Assembly (NCBI GenBank): GCA_945862065.1
Contig: CAMAWT010000005.1
Span: forward strand, 62,001-126,000
Length of the DNA: 64,000 nucleotides
Source: Flavobacterium psychrophilum
GTDB taxonomy: Bacteria; Bacteroidota; Bacteroidia; Flavobacteriales; Flavobacteriaceae
Reading direction: 5' to 3'
The notes under the pieces are model-generated. The model saw nothing but the letters and a program-made list of their open reading frames with translations. It did not search any database and was not told the DNA's origin. Both the position numbers and the translations under genes were made by a program. This document shows, piece after piece, positions 7,545-14,978 of this stretch. The first letter of the stretch is position 1. Each line of letters starts with the position of its first letter.

Positions 7545-7805
7545 ATGGCTCACAAAAAAGGTGTCGGTAGTTCGAAGAATGGTAGAGAATCAGAATCAAA
7601 ACGTTTAGGCGTTAAGATTTATGGAGGTCAAGCTGCTATTGCTGGTAACATCATCGTAAGACAAAGAGGTTCAAAACACAATCCAGGAGAAAACGTTTAC
7701 ATGGGTAAAGATCATACTTTACATGCAAGAGTTGACGGATTAGTGAAATTTCAGAAAAAAGGAGAAAACAAATCCTATGTTTCTATAATTCCTTTTGAAG
7801 CATAA
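7545..7805 (+). CDS. rpmA: 50S ribosomal protein L27
   Basis: This 86-residue L27 starts [16 protein letters not shown], the conserved N-terminal tail that reaches toward the peptidyl-transferase centre, and has the typical [23 protein letters not shown] core. Met-Ala is the direct start, so there is no Firmicutes-type cleaved leader. It is the second and last gene of the rplU-rpmA operon, with a terminator 26 bases after the stop. Confidence 0.97.
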   Translation: MAHKKGVGSSKNGRESESKRLGVKIYGGQAAIAGNIIVRQRGSKHNPGENVYMGKDHTLHARVDGLVKFQKKGENKSYVSIIPFEA

Positions 7806-7830
7806 TATTTACTTTTGTAAATAAATTTTG

Positions 7831-7860
7831 AAACCCGTTCTATAAGAACGGGTTTTTTGT
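7831..7860 (+). terminator. Terminator of rplU-rpmA
   Basis: AACCCGTTC and GAACGGGTT form a perfect 9-base stem around TATAA, followed by a T run. It begins 26 bases after the rpmA stop. Confidence 0.9.
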
Positions 7861-7883
7861 TTTTAATTAATTTTGGGTTTATT

Positions 7884-7992
7884 ACATCGGCTGTTTAGCC
7901 CCGATTGAAGTGGAAATCCTTTTTGTTTTTTTTCAAAAACAAAAAGATTGAAACGAAAAGCGGGAAAATGGATTATCGAAAATGCCCGAGCC
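7884..7992 (+). repeat. Dispersed hairpin repeat, copy C
   Basis: The element reads TAGCCCCGATTGAAGTGG, AAATCCTTTTTG, a T-rich loop, CAAAAAGATT, then GAAACGAAAAGCGGGAAAA. The CTTTTTG/CAAAAAG arms pair. It fills much of the 342-base gap between rpmA and the acyl-CoA dehydrogenase; the remainder is AT-rich sequence carrying the next promoter. Confidence 0.75.
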
Positions 7993-8085
7993 TTTTGCTT
8001 CCAATTTATTTTCTTGTTTTTAATGTAATATCATTCAACAAATATTAAAATCAGCAAATAAATTTTTTACACAACTTAGTTTTAT

Positions 8086-8093
8086 TACCTTTG
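8086..8093 (+). promoter_or_regulatory. Promoter -7 box for the acyl-CoA dehydrogenase
   Basis: TACCTTTG matches TAnnTTTG and lies 54 bases before the ATG at 8148. It overlaps an upstream in-frame start candidate at 8091, which argues that translation starts at 8148. Confidence 0.6.
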
Positions 8094-8147
8094 AAATCGT
8101 TTTCGTATTTTCAGAAAAACAAGTTTAAAAAATATAAAACTATTACT

Positions 8148-9326
8148 ATGAAGCCAGATTTATTTCAAGCTCCCGATTATTATTTATTAGACGATTTGCT
8201 TACCGAAGAGCACAAACTAGTTAGAGATTCTGCTAGAGCCTGGGTAAAAAAAGAGGTTTCACCCATAATTGAAGATTATGCGCAACGTGCTGAATTTCCT
8301 ACTCAAATTATAAAAGGATTAGGAGAAATTGGTGGTTTTGGCCCTTATATTCCTGAAGAATATGGTGGTGCTGGATTGGACCAAATATCATATGGATTGA
8401 TTATGCAAGAAATTGAAAGAGGTGATTCTGGAGTTCGCTCTACGTCGTCTGTTCAATCTTCTTTAGTGATGTATCCTATTTGGAAATTCGGATCTGAAGA
8501 GCAACGCCAAAAATACCTTCCAAAACTTTCAACTGGCGAATTGATGGGATGTTTTGGACTTACCGAACCTGATCATGGTTCAAATCCTAGCGGGATGGTT
8601 TCTAATTATAAAGATATGGGCGACCATTACTTATTGAATGGTGCCAAAATGTGGATTTCAAATGCACCGTTTGCTGATATCGCAGTTGTTTGGGCAAAAA
8701 ATGAAGAAGGAAGAATTCACGGACTTATTGTTGAACGTGGTATGGAAGGGTTTACAACCCCAGAAACGCATAATAAATGGTCACTTCGTGCTTCTTCAAC
8801 TGGTGAGCTTATTTTTGATAACGTTAAAGTTCCTAAGGAAAATTTACTTCCTGGAAAGTCGGGACTTGGAGCGCCAATGCAATGTTTAGATTCTGCTAGA
8901 TATGGAATTGCTTGGGGTGCCATTGGAGCCGCGATGGATTGTTATGATACTGCATTAAGATATGCTAAACAACGTATTCAATTTGACAAACCGATTGCAG
9001 GAACGCAATTGCAACAAAAGAAATTAGCCGAAATGATTACCGAAATCACCAAAGCACAATTGTTGACTTGGCGTTTGGGAGTCCTTAAAAATGAAGGCAA
9101 GGCTACAACTGCTCAGATTTCGATGGCTAAAAGAAACAATGTTGATATGGCAATAAATATTGCTCGTGAAGCACGTCAAATTTTAGGAGGAATGGGAATT
9201 ACTGGCGAATATTCAATTATGAGACATAGTATGAATCTTGAATCTGTAATTACATATGAAGGAACGCATGATATTCATCTATTGATTACGGGTGCCGATA
9301 TTACTGGAATTCCTGCATTCAAATAA
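8148..9326 (+). CDS. Acyl-CoA dehydrogenase, glutaryl-CoA dehydrogenase type
   Basis: This 392-residue flavoprotein has the full acyl-CoA dehydrogenase fold. Visible motifs are the FAD/substrate motif GLTEPDHGSNPSGM, the ARYGIAWGA helix, ARQILGGMGITGEY, and TYEGTHDIH with the catalytic-base Glu in the glutaryl-CoA dehydrogenase position. Family members oxidise glutaryl-CoA (and decarboxylate it) or related short acyl-CoAs in lysine or tryptophan breakdown and pass electrons to ETF, whose genes are at 42-44 kb. I chose MKPDLFQAPDYY as the start because it matches family N-termini and follows the promoter. It is a single-gene unit with its own terminator. The exact substrate is inferred from motif similarity. 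Confidence 0.9.
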   Translation: MKPDLFQAPDYYLLDDLLTEEHKLVRDSARAWVKKEVSPIIEDYAQRAEFPTQIIKGLGEIGGFGPYIPEEYGGAGLDQISYGLIMQEIERGDSGVRSTSSVQSSLVMYPIWKFGSEEQRQKYLPKLSTGELMGCFGLTEPDHGSNPSGMVSNYKDMGDHYLLNGAKMWISNAPFADIAVVWAKNEEGRIHGLIVERGMEGFTTPETHNKWSLRASSTGELIFDNVKVPKENLLPGKSGLGAPMQCLDSARYGIAWGAIGAAMDCYDTALRYAKQRIQFDKPIAGTQLQQKKLAEMITEITKAQLLTWRLGVLKNEGKATTAQISMAKRNNVDMAINIAREARQILGGMGITGEYSIMRHSMNLESVITYEGTHDIHLLITGADITGIPAFK

Positions 9327-9355
9327 AAGATTAAACAAAAAATAAATTTGATATA

Positions 9356-9387
9356 AAAAGCTTCTCATTTTCGAGAAGCTTTTTTAA
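9356..9387 (+). terminator. Terminator of the acyl-CoA dehydrogenase gene
   Basis: AAAAAGCTTCTC pairs with GAGAAGCTTTTT around a short loop, followed by more T's, 29 bases after the stop. The following gene starts only 20 bases later. Confidence 0.88.
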
Positions 9388-9406
9388 TTTTACAAAAAAA
9401 AATAAG

Positions 9407-10189
9407 ATGACAATTCAATCTATCAATCAGAATATTCAAGAGTATAAAAATCAATTACTTTCTCATTCTTTGTATGATAAAGTAAAAACTGTTGACGACT
9501 TACATTGCTTTTTAGAAAATCATATTTATGCCGTTTGGGATTTTATGTCTTTACTAAAGGCTTTGCAAAATAAATTGACTTGCACCACAACACCTTGGCT
9601 TCCAGTTGGAAATCCTGAGGTTCGTTATTTAATTAATGAAATTGTTGTGGCAGAAGAAACCGATTTGTCTATGGATGGTTCTAGACAAAGTCATTTTGAA
9701 ATGTACATGGATGCCATGAAACAATGTGGTGCTTCAACTTTTCAAATGGAACAGTTTTTACTAAATGTGCAAGAAACACAAAATATTTTTGTGTCTATAA
9801 AACAAAGTAATCTTCACTACAACGTTAAAGAATTTTTGAATTTTACTTTTCGTGTTATAGAAGAAGGAAAGCCTCACAACATTGCGGCGGCATTTACTTT
9901 TGGAAGAGAAGATTTGATTCCGAATATGTTTACAGAAATTTTAAGAAGCTTTCAAAAGAATTTTCCAGAAACAGATTTGTCAAAATTGATTTATTATTTT
10001 GAAAGACATATCGAGTTAGATGCTGATGAGCACGGTCCGATGGCTATGCAAATGATTTCTGAGTTATGCGGTGATTCGGAACAGAAATGGAAAGAAATGG
10101 AGGAAGTTTCTAAGCAAGCTCTACAGAAGCGTGTTGGATTGTGGGACGCAATAGAAGAACAAATGGAACAAAAACTAGAAATGGTTTAA
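9407..10189 (+). CDS. DUF3050 family protein, heme-oxygenase-like fold
   Basis: This 260-residue soluble protein matches what I know of DUF3050: LENHIYAVWDFMSLLKALQ near the N-terminus, an acidic NEIVVAEETD segment, and ERHIELDADEHGPMAMQM near residue 205. His and Glu/Asp residues spread over helices suggest a di-iron or heme-oxygenase-like fold, but no biochemical role is established. It lies alone between two terminators. TAATTTTA just before the ATG is close to a -7 box, so the transcript may have a very short leader. It is convergent with the ferredoxin gene, which ends 30 bases away. Confidence 0.85.
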   Translation: MTIQSINQNIQEYKNQLLSHSLYDKVKTVDDLHCFLENHIYAVWDFMSLLKALQNKLTCTTTPWLPVGNPEVRYLINEIVVAEETDLSMDGSRQSHFEMYMDAMKQCGASTFQMEQFLLNVQETQNIFVSIKQSNLHYNVKEFLNFTFRVIEEGKPHNIAAAFTFGREDLIPNMFTEILRSFQKNFPETDLSKLIYYFERHIELDADEHGPMAMQMISELCGDSEQKWKEMEEVSKQALQKRVGLWDAIEEQMEQKLEMV

Positions 10190-10192
10190 TAG

Positions 10193-10221
10193 AAAAGAGA
10201 AGCAATGCTTCTCTTTTTTTT
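10193..10221. terminator. Bidirectional terminator between DUF3050 and ferredoxin genes
   Basis: AAAAGAGAAGC and GCTTCTCTTTT form a perfect 11-base stem around AAT, with A's on the left and T's on the right. It can end transcripts from both convergent genes. Confidence 0.85.
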
Positions 10222-10552
10222 ATTGCTCAGGTGCAATTTTAATTTCTAATCCTTCTAAATTTTCACTAATTGGTATTTGGCATCCAAGCCTTGAATTATC
10301 TTCAACGTGATACGCTTCCCAAAGCATGGCTTCCTCATCAGGGTTGCGTTCGAGTGAAATAACATCATTCAGAACATAGCATTGACAAGAAGCACACATT
10401 GCCATGCCTCCACAAACGCCAATTGTGCCCTCGTCTGCAAGTTCATAAGCACGAATTACATCCATGATATTCATGTTCATGTCGGTGGGAGCAGCAATTT
10501 CATGTCGAACTCCATTTCTATCGGTTATAAAGATTGTTACGTCTTGTTGCAT
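10220..10552 (-). CDS. [2Fe-2S] ferredoxin, adrenodoxin type
   Basis: This 110-residue electron carrier has cysteines at 47, 53, 56 and 91, in the C-x5-C-x2-C-x34-C spacing of adrenodoxin/ISC-type ferredoxins (CGGMAMCASC then RLGCQI). It carries single electrons in the cytoplasm, probably from the ferredoxin reductase encoded about 0.7 kb upstream on the same strand. Its ATG overlaps the stop of the upstream nucleotidyltransferase gene by one base (TAATG), so translation is likely coupled to that gene. An acidic patch (RNPDEEAMLWEAYHVED) is a typical partner-binding surface. Confidence 0.93.
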   Translation of the reverse strand: MQQDVTIFITDRNGVRHEIAAPTDMNMNIMDVIRAYELADEGTIGVCGGMAMCASCQCYVLNDVISLERNPDEEAMLWEAYHVEDNSRLGCQIPISENLEGLEIKIAPEQ

Positions 10553-11010
10553 TAAATTTTTTTATTTTTTTTAAGTTGTTCTATATCGGCAAGATCTTTG
10601 AATCTTCCGGATGAAAATTTGTTTTTCAATAAATCATCGTAATTTATACAAGGAATTTTTATGTCTTGAATTGTAAAGTAATTGCAGTACAAGATACTTT
10701 CATGAAAATTTAAACCATCAACATGTGTTAGTATTTCAATTTTTGTTGGCTCTATGCCAATACTCCATACATCAAACTTTTCATTTTTAAATTCAAAAAT
10801 AGGAAAAATAGGTGCGCCAAAATCTGAATAGACCTTCACTAACTTATGATAATTATCATCAGTTTTATCAACCCATAAATTTAAATCGCCAGTACTTCTA
10901 ACGTAACCATTTAATATTACTGCATATCCACCTACTAATAAATAATCCACTTTGTGCTTATCTAAAAGTTGTAAAAACTCTAAAAAATCAATGTTAAATA
11001 AGTTCGGCAT
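10552..11010 (-). CDS. Nucleotidyltransferase-like protein, probable toxin-antitoxin partner
   Basis: This 152-residue protein has the minimal-nucleotidyltransferase signature VDYLLVGGYAVILNGYVRST followed by GDLNLWVD, in the DUF6036/AbiEii-like style. The usual catalytic D-x-D reads DLN here, so activity is uncertain. The C-terminus (LKNKFSSGRFKDLADIEQL) is also typical. Such proteins pair with a small upstream protein, and here a 63-residue gene overlaps its start by 17 bases. I start it at MPNLFNIDFLEF (11010); an in-frame TTG at 11028 is less likely. It is unusual that this pair sits between the ferredoxin reductase and ferredoxin genes, joined by TAATG to the latter. The toxin role is inference from family patterns. 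Confidence 0.72.
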   Translation of the reverse strand: MPNLFNIDFLEFLQLLDKHKVDYLLVGGYAVILNGYVRSTGDLNLWVDKTDDNYHKLVKVYSDFGAPIFPIFEFKNEKFDVWSIGIEPTKIEILTHVDGLNFHESILYCNYFTIQDIKIPCINYDDLLKNKFSSGRFKDLADIEQLKKNKKI

Positions 11011-11185
11011 GTTTTCTAGACGAAACAATGGTTCTATCTACTTTTTTTTCAGGACTTGAATTAAAAATAGAATTAATTATATGACAAGCATGATTCAATC
11101 TTTCCAATGGTGTTTTTTCAGCATAGAAAGAAACATGATCATCTGCTTCTTCAAATGTTGATTTTAATACAACGGTTCTGTCCAT
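10994..11185 (-). CDS. Small antitoxin-like partner of the nucleotidyltransferase
   Basis: This 63-residue protein begins MDRTVVLKSTFEEADDHVSF and contains KTPLERLNHACHIIN. The pattern of MDRT..., an acidic patch, then KTPxERL and a helix is what I know from small proteins encoded just before DUF6036-type nucleotidyltransferases in Bacteroidota. I chose the ATG at 11185 because GGAG lies 9 bases before it and family members start there. Starts at 11200 (ATG) and 11215 (TTG) are also open. A minus-strand promoter box lies just upstream. It overlaps the next gene, as toxin-antitoxin pairs often do. Confidence 0.62.
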   Translation of the reverse strand: MDRTVVLKSTFEEADDHVSFYAEKTPLERLNHACHIINSIFNSSPEKKVDRTIVSSRKHAELI

Positions 11186-11216
11186 TCTAAAATTCTCCAT
11201 AAATTTATTTTTCAAA

Positions 11217-11224
11217 CAAAAATA
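11217..11224 (-). promoter_or_regulatory. Promoter -7 box for the nucleotidyltransferase pair
   Basis: The minus strand reads TATTTTTG 31 bases before the chosen ATG. It lies between the ferredoxin reductase stop (11230) and the small gene, so the pair and the downstream ferredoxin can have their own promoter. Confidence 0.5.
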
Positions 11225-11229
11225 ATAAT

Positions 11230-12282
11230 TTAATTGATTGATTTTACAACCGCTTTTTCTGCTTCTTTTCTTGTGCCGTCAAATCCATTTACTCCAGAAA
11301 CAGTGGTGTATTTTAAAACATATTTTTTACCCGGGTTGATTCTGTTGTAGATGCTTTGACACATTAAAGTAGCTTCATGGAAACCGCAAAGAATTAATTT
11401 TAATTTTCCTGGATACGTATTTACATCACCAATGGCATAAATGCCTTCAATATTGGTTTGATAATCTAATGAATTGTTGACTTTTATAGCATTTTTTTCA
11501 ATTTCCAAACCCCAATTGGCAATGGCTCCCAATTTTGGCGTAAGCCCAAAAAGTGGAATAAAATAATCAGTTTCAAAAACTTGTTGAACGCCATCGTTTT
11601 CTAAAACAATACTTTCAACATGGTCTTTTCCGTTAATTCCAACTACTTCTGCAGGAGTAATTAAGTTGATTTTACCTGATTTTTTTAATTCTTGTACTTT
11701 TTCAACAGAATCTAAAGCACCTCTAAATTCGTTTCGTCTATGAATCAAAGTAACTTGTGATGCAACATTTGATAAAAAGATACTCCAATCAAGTGCAGAG
11801 TCACCTCCGCCAGCAATAACGATTCGTTTGTTTCTAAATAATTCGGGGTCTTTTACAAAATATTCAACACCTTTTTCTTCGTAAAAAGCGATGTTTTCTA
11901 ACGTTGGTTTTCTTGGTTCAAAAGTACCTAATCCGCCAGCAATTGCTATAGCTTTTGCATGGTGTTTTGTTCCTTTATTGGTAGTAACGATAAAAGTTCC
12001 GTCTTCTAGTTTATCAACTGTTTCAGCGGTTTCGGCAAGTGTAAATCCGGGTTGGAATTGTTTGATTTGTTCCATTAGATTATCTACCAATTCTCCAGCT
12101 AAAACAGATGGATAACCTGGAATATCAAAAATAGGTTTTTTAGGATATAACTCTGCCAACTGGCCTCCTGGTTGCGGAAGCGCATCAATAATATGACATT
12201 TTAATTGTAATAAACCCGCTTCAAAAACTGTAAAAAGTCCGGTTGGGCCTGCTCCAATAATAAGAATATCTGTTTTTATCAT
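11230..12282 (-). CDS. Ferredoxin--NADP+ reductase, thioredoxin-reductase-like
   Basis: This 350-residue FAD/NADPH enzyme has GAGPTGLFTVFEAGL (FAD-binding GxGxxG) at the N-terminus, QPGGQLAELYP, the NADPH-binding motif GGGDSALDW in the middle and YAIGDVNTYPGKLKL near the end. It lacks the CxxC of true thioredoxin reductases, which marks the ferredoxin--NADP+ reductase subgroup (as in Bacillus YumC). It should move electrons between NADPH and the [2Fe-2S] ferredoxin encoded downstream on the same strand. A C-terminal extension covers the flavin in this group (KYTTVSGVNGFDGTRKEAE). Iron-sulfur assembly genes lie just upstream. Confidence 0.92.
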   Translation of the reverse strand: MIKTDILIIGAGPTGLFTVFEAGLLQLKCHIIDALPQPGGQLAELYPKKPIFDIPGYPSVLAGELVDNLMEQIKQFQPGFTLAETAETVDKLEDGTFIVTTNKGTKHHAKAIAIAGGLGTFEPRKPTLENIAFYEEKGVEYFVKDPELFRNKRIVIAGGGDSALDWSIFLSNVASQVTLIHRRNEFRGALDSVEKVQELKKSGKINLITPAEVVGINGKDHVESIVLENDGVQQVFETDYFIPLFGLTPKLGAIANWGLEIEKNAIKVNNSLDYQTNIEGIYAIGDVNTYPGKLKLILCGFHEATLMCQSIYNRINPGKKYVLKYTTVSGVNGFDGTRKEAEKAVVKSIN

Positions 12283-12320
12283 GTTTGATTTTTTTGTCTT
12301 GTAAATTTATTTACAAAATT

Positions 12321-12328
12321 CAAAAGTA
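12321..12328 (-). promoter_or_regulatory. Promoter -7 box for the ferredoxin reductase gene
   Basis: The minus strand reads TACTTTTG, 38 bases before the ATG at 12282. A TTG about 16 bases upstream is a possible -33 element. Confidence 0.5.
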
Positions 12329-12360
12329 AAAGTTTCAAATGTTACAATGCTGCAATATAA

Positions 12361-12600
12361 TTAAGCAATATTTACAACCGTTTCAATTTGAGGAGCATAT
12401 TTTTTAATGGTTGTTTCTACTCCTGCTTTCAAAGTCATTTGATTTACACTACAACCTGTACAAGCACCTTCAAATCTAACTTTGACATGCTTCTCATCTT
12501 CAATAGAAACCAGTGAAATATCTCCACCATCAGAGTTTAAAAACGGGCGAATTTCAGCCAGTGCTTTTTCTATGTTTCCAATCAATTCATCGTGTGACAT
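12361..12600 (-). CDS. NifU-like C-terminal domain protein (NFU-type iron-sulfur carrier)
   Basis: This 79-residue protein is a stand-alone NFU domain: ALAEIRPFLNSDGGDISLVSI, then GACTGCSVNQMTLK with the CxxC that binds a [4Fe-4S] cluster between two subunits, and GVETTIKKYAP. Such proteins carry clusters to apo-proteins. It lies 31 bases after the Mrp gene in one operon. This matters because the Mrp here lacks the usual CxxC, so NFU may supply the cluster ligands of the pair. Confidence 0.92.
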   Translation of the reverse strand: MSHDELIGNIEKALAEIRPFLNSDGGDISLVSIEDEKHVKVRFEGACTGCSVNQMTLKAGVETTIKKYAPQIETVVNIA

Positions 12601-12631
12601 ACTTTTATATTTTTGTAAATCAATTGTTTAA

Positions 12632-13762
12632 TTATTTTTTTACAGCAGAACAACCCGCCATAGTTGTTATTTTAATAGCTTCGGTTGGAGCTAAGTTTTC
12701 ATTTCTGTTTACTGTTTCTTGAACCACGTTTTTTGTAATTTCAGTAAAAACATTTTGGATAATTGAATTGTCTTGCATAGCAGCAGGACGACCAAAATCT
12801 CCTGCTTCACGAATGCTTTGTACCAACGGCACTTCACCCAGGAACGGCACTTTTAAATCTTCTGCAAGGTTTTTTGCGCCTTCTTGACCAAAGATATAAT
12901 ATTTATTATTTGGTAATTCTTCTGGAGTGAAATAGGCCATATTTTCAATGATACCTAGAACAGGAACGTTGATAGCCTCTGACAGAAACATAGCAACTCC
13001 CTTTCTAGCATCGGCAAGAGCCACATTTTGAGGCGTACTTACCACAACGGCTCCCGTAATTGGAAGTGATTGCATGATTGATAAATGAATATCTCCTGTA
13101 CCTGGCGGAAGGTCGATAAGCATAAAATCGAGTTCTCCCCAATGGGCATCAAATATCATTTGATTTAATGCTTTTGCTGCCATAGGTCCGCGCCAAATAA
13201 CGGCTTGACTTGGAGCGGTAAAAAAGCCAATAGAAAGTATTTTTACTTCATAACTTTCAATGGGTTTCATTTTTGATTTTCCGTCTACATCGATAGAAAT
13301 GGGTTTTTCATTTTCTACATCAAACATGATGGGCATACTTGGACCGTATATGTCGGCATCTAAAACACCAACAGAAAATCCCATTTTGGCAAGTGAAACA
13401 GCCAAGTTTGCAGTAACCGTAGATTTTCCTACGCCGCCTTTTCCAGAAGCAACGGCAATGATGTTTTTAATGTTTGGAATGGCTTTTCCTTTTATTTGGT
13501 TTTCATTTTCTTTAACTTCGACTTTACTGTTTACTTTTACAATAACGTCAGTTGAAAATGTTTCGTGAATTATTTTTTTGATGTCGTCTTCGGCACGTTT
13601 TTTTATGTGCATTGCAGGAGTTGAAAGCGTTAGATCAACTACAACTTCATTGCCAAAAGTGATTACGTTTTGAACAGCGCCACTTTCTACCATGTTTTTT
13701 CCTTCGCCGGCAATAGAAATGGTTTCTAAAGCTTTTAGGATTTCTTTTCTATCTAATTTCAT
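12632..13762 (-). CDS. mrp: Mrp/NBP35 family iron-sulfur carrier ATPase
   Basis: This 376-residue protein has an N-terminal MIP18-like domain (about 1-85) and a deviant Walker A ATPase (IAVASGKGGVGKSTVTANLA), with ADIYGPSMP and LIDLPPGTGDIHLS. The family binds and transfers iron-sulfur clusters. Oddly, the only Cys in the protein is near the C-terminus (MAGCSAVKK). The place where the CxxC normally sits after ENMAYF reads TPEELPNNKYYIFG. Start: MKLDRKEILKALE at 13762; the TTG-type start at 13777 lacks support. It is followed closely by the NFU gene, which carries a CxxC. Function in cluster delivery is established for the family, but the mode of cluster binding here is unclear. Confidence 0.93.
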   Translation of the reverse strand: MKLDRKEILKALETISIAGEGKNMVESGAVQNVITFGNEVVVDLTLSTPAMHIKKRAEDDIKKIIHETFSTDVIVKVNSKVEVKENENQIKGKAIPNIKNIIAVASGKGGVGKSTVTANLAVSLAKMGFSVGVLDADIYGPSMPIMFDVENEKPISIDVDGKSKMKPIESYEVKILSIGFFTAPSQAVIWRGPMAAKALNQMIFDAHWGELDFMLIDLPPGTGDIHLSIMQSLPITGAVVVSTPQNVALADARKGVAMFLSEAINVPVLGIIENMAYFTPEELPNNKYYIFGQEGAKNLAEDLKVPFLGEVPLVQSIREAGDFGRPAAMQDNSIIQNVFTEITKNVVQETVNRNENLAPTEAIKITTMAGCSAVKK

Positions 13763-13880
13763 TTTATTGGGATGCAACTTTTATTTAAACTGAATATGAA
13801 TTGCAAAGATATAACGATTTCTTGGTAAACAATAGTTAATGAATTGAAAATGTTTTGGTTGTTTAAAGAAAAATGGCAAC

Positions 13881-13985
13881 TGAAAGCTGCGCTAGGGATA
13901 GAAGTGAAAAGCCCACAGCGCCATGAAGTGCCAACGGAATGGCGCGAGGACTTGTAACGGATAGCCCGGCCCGTAGGGAAGCGCC
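13881..13985 (+). repeat. Dispersed hairpin repeat, copy D
   Basis: The GC-rich element carries GCTAGGGATAGAAGTG, an inner hairpin (CGCCAT/ATGGCG, 13919-13944) and the tail GTAACGGATAGCCCGGCC. These match the core and tail of the other copies. It fills the gap between the Mrp and alkyltransferase-like genes and reaches the stop of the latter. Open frames crossing it are fortuitous. Confidence 0.72.
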
Positions 13986-14333
13986 CTAAAAATGAGTAGT
14001 AATGGCAGGTTGCCAAAAATGGTCTTGAAAGTTTTGTATTTGGTTGTTTGTAACAACAATCCCCTCGTTTTCAAGAAGTTGCTGCATAAGGTTGGTGCCG
14101 TCAAAGTGGTGCTTTCCCGTTAGAAGTCCGTTGCGGTTTACCACTCGATGCGCTGGAACATCATCTAAAAGGTGGGAAGCATTCATAGCCCAGCCAACCA
14201 TTCGGGCAGATTTTGCTGTACCGAGTGCTTTTGCAATGGCGCCATAAGATGTCACTTTACCAAACGGAATTTGACGTGCAATTTCGTACACTCGTTCAAA
14301 AAAATTGGTTTCTTCTAACTTACTTTTGGCCAT
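13986..14333 (-). CDS. Alkyltransferase-like protein (ATL), MGMT family without the active Cys
   Basis: This 115-residue protein matches the DNA-binding C-terminal domain of O6-alkylguanine-DNA alkyltransferases: QIPFGKVTSYGAIAKALG, SARMVGWAMN (the Arg finger) and VPAHRVVNRNG. The acceptor Cys of PCHR is replaced by Ala (PAHR), so it cannot take up the alkyl group. ATL proteins bind O6-alkylguanine, flip it and flag it for nucleotide excision repair. It is the last gene of a minus-strand run behind trmB and the LysE gene, 5 bases after the latter. Confidence 0.9.
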   Translation of the reverse strand: MAKSKLEETNFFERVYEIARQIPFGKVTSYGAIAKALGTAKSARMVGWAMNASHLLDDVPAHRVVNRNGLLTGKHHFDGTNLMQQLLENEGIVVTNNQIQNFQDHFWQPAITTHF

Positions 14334-14338
14334 TATTA

Positions 14339-14974
14339 TTAAAATTTGAAATAATATTTTAGGATGTTGAAAAGTGTTAAAACAGCTACTATTCCTGTAA
14401 TGGAGCCAATTATTTTGTTCATGTTTAGTAATGTTTCGTTTGCATTATTTTTAATTCGGTTAAAAAATGCGATGTAACAATAAAAAATGAGAAATGACCC
14501 TAAAACGACCCCGATGACAAGTGCTAGAATTTGCTCTATTTGAAAGTGAAAAACCTCAAAAGATGCCAACGTGATGCTGATGAAAACGTAGTAGGGGATG
14601 GGGAAAAAATTGATGGCTGATATACCCATTCCGGCCGCAATAAAGTTACCTTTTTTGGTATTTTGAGTCGTGTTTTGAAGTATAGGTTTATTAGCGAATT
14701 TAAAAAAATAGATAGTTAGAATGATAAAAACGAACAAACCAACTACGCGAAAAAGCACCACGATGTTTTGGTTTTTGTCAATGATTCTGGCGAATAAAAC
14801 AGAAATATATGTTTGAAAAAATATGATAATTAACGCTCCTGTAACAAATAGTAATGCTGATTTTTTTCCGTTTGCAAGACTTACTTTTGCGGCAGTCAAA
14901 TTGATTAGCCCAGGAGGTGAAATACCTACTATTGCTGCAATGAATCCGAAAAGAAAAGGCAAAACTAACGACAT
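14339..14974 (-). CDS. LysE family amino-acid or small-molecule exporter
   Basis: This 211-residue inner-membrane protein has about six hydrophobic segments. Its N-terminus, FGFIAAIVGISPPGLINLTAAKVSLANGKKSALLF, fits the LysE/RhtB pattern of a PGP-like turn followed by a conserved charged loop. These exporters remove amino acids or related metabolites using the proton gradient; the substrate here is unknown. It lies 4 bases after trmB and 5 bases before the ATL gene, so it is probably co-transcribed with both. Confidence 0.8.
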   Translation of the reverse strand: MSLVLPFLFGFIAAIVGISPPGLINLTAAKVSLANGKKSALLFVTGALIIIFFQTYISVLFARIIDKNQNIVVLFRVVGLFVFIILTIYFFKFANKPILQNTTQNTKKGNFIAAGMGISAINFFPIPYYVFISITLASFEVFHFQIEQILALVIGVVLGSFLIFYCYIAFFNRIKNNANETLLNMNKIIGSITGIVAVLTLFNILKYYFKF

Positions 14975-14978
14975 GAAA

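Noticed and set aside
13759..14104. Overlapping minus-strand frames near the Mrp and ATL genes
   Set aside because: They lie over repeat copy D or in other frames of real genes and show no family features.
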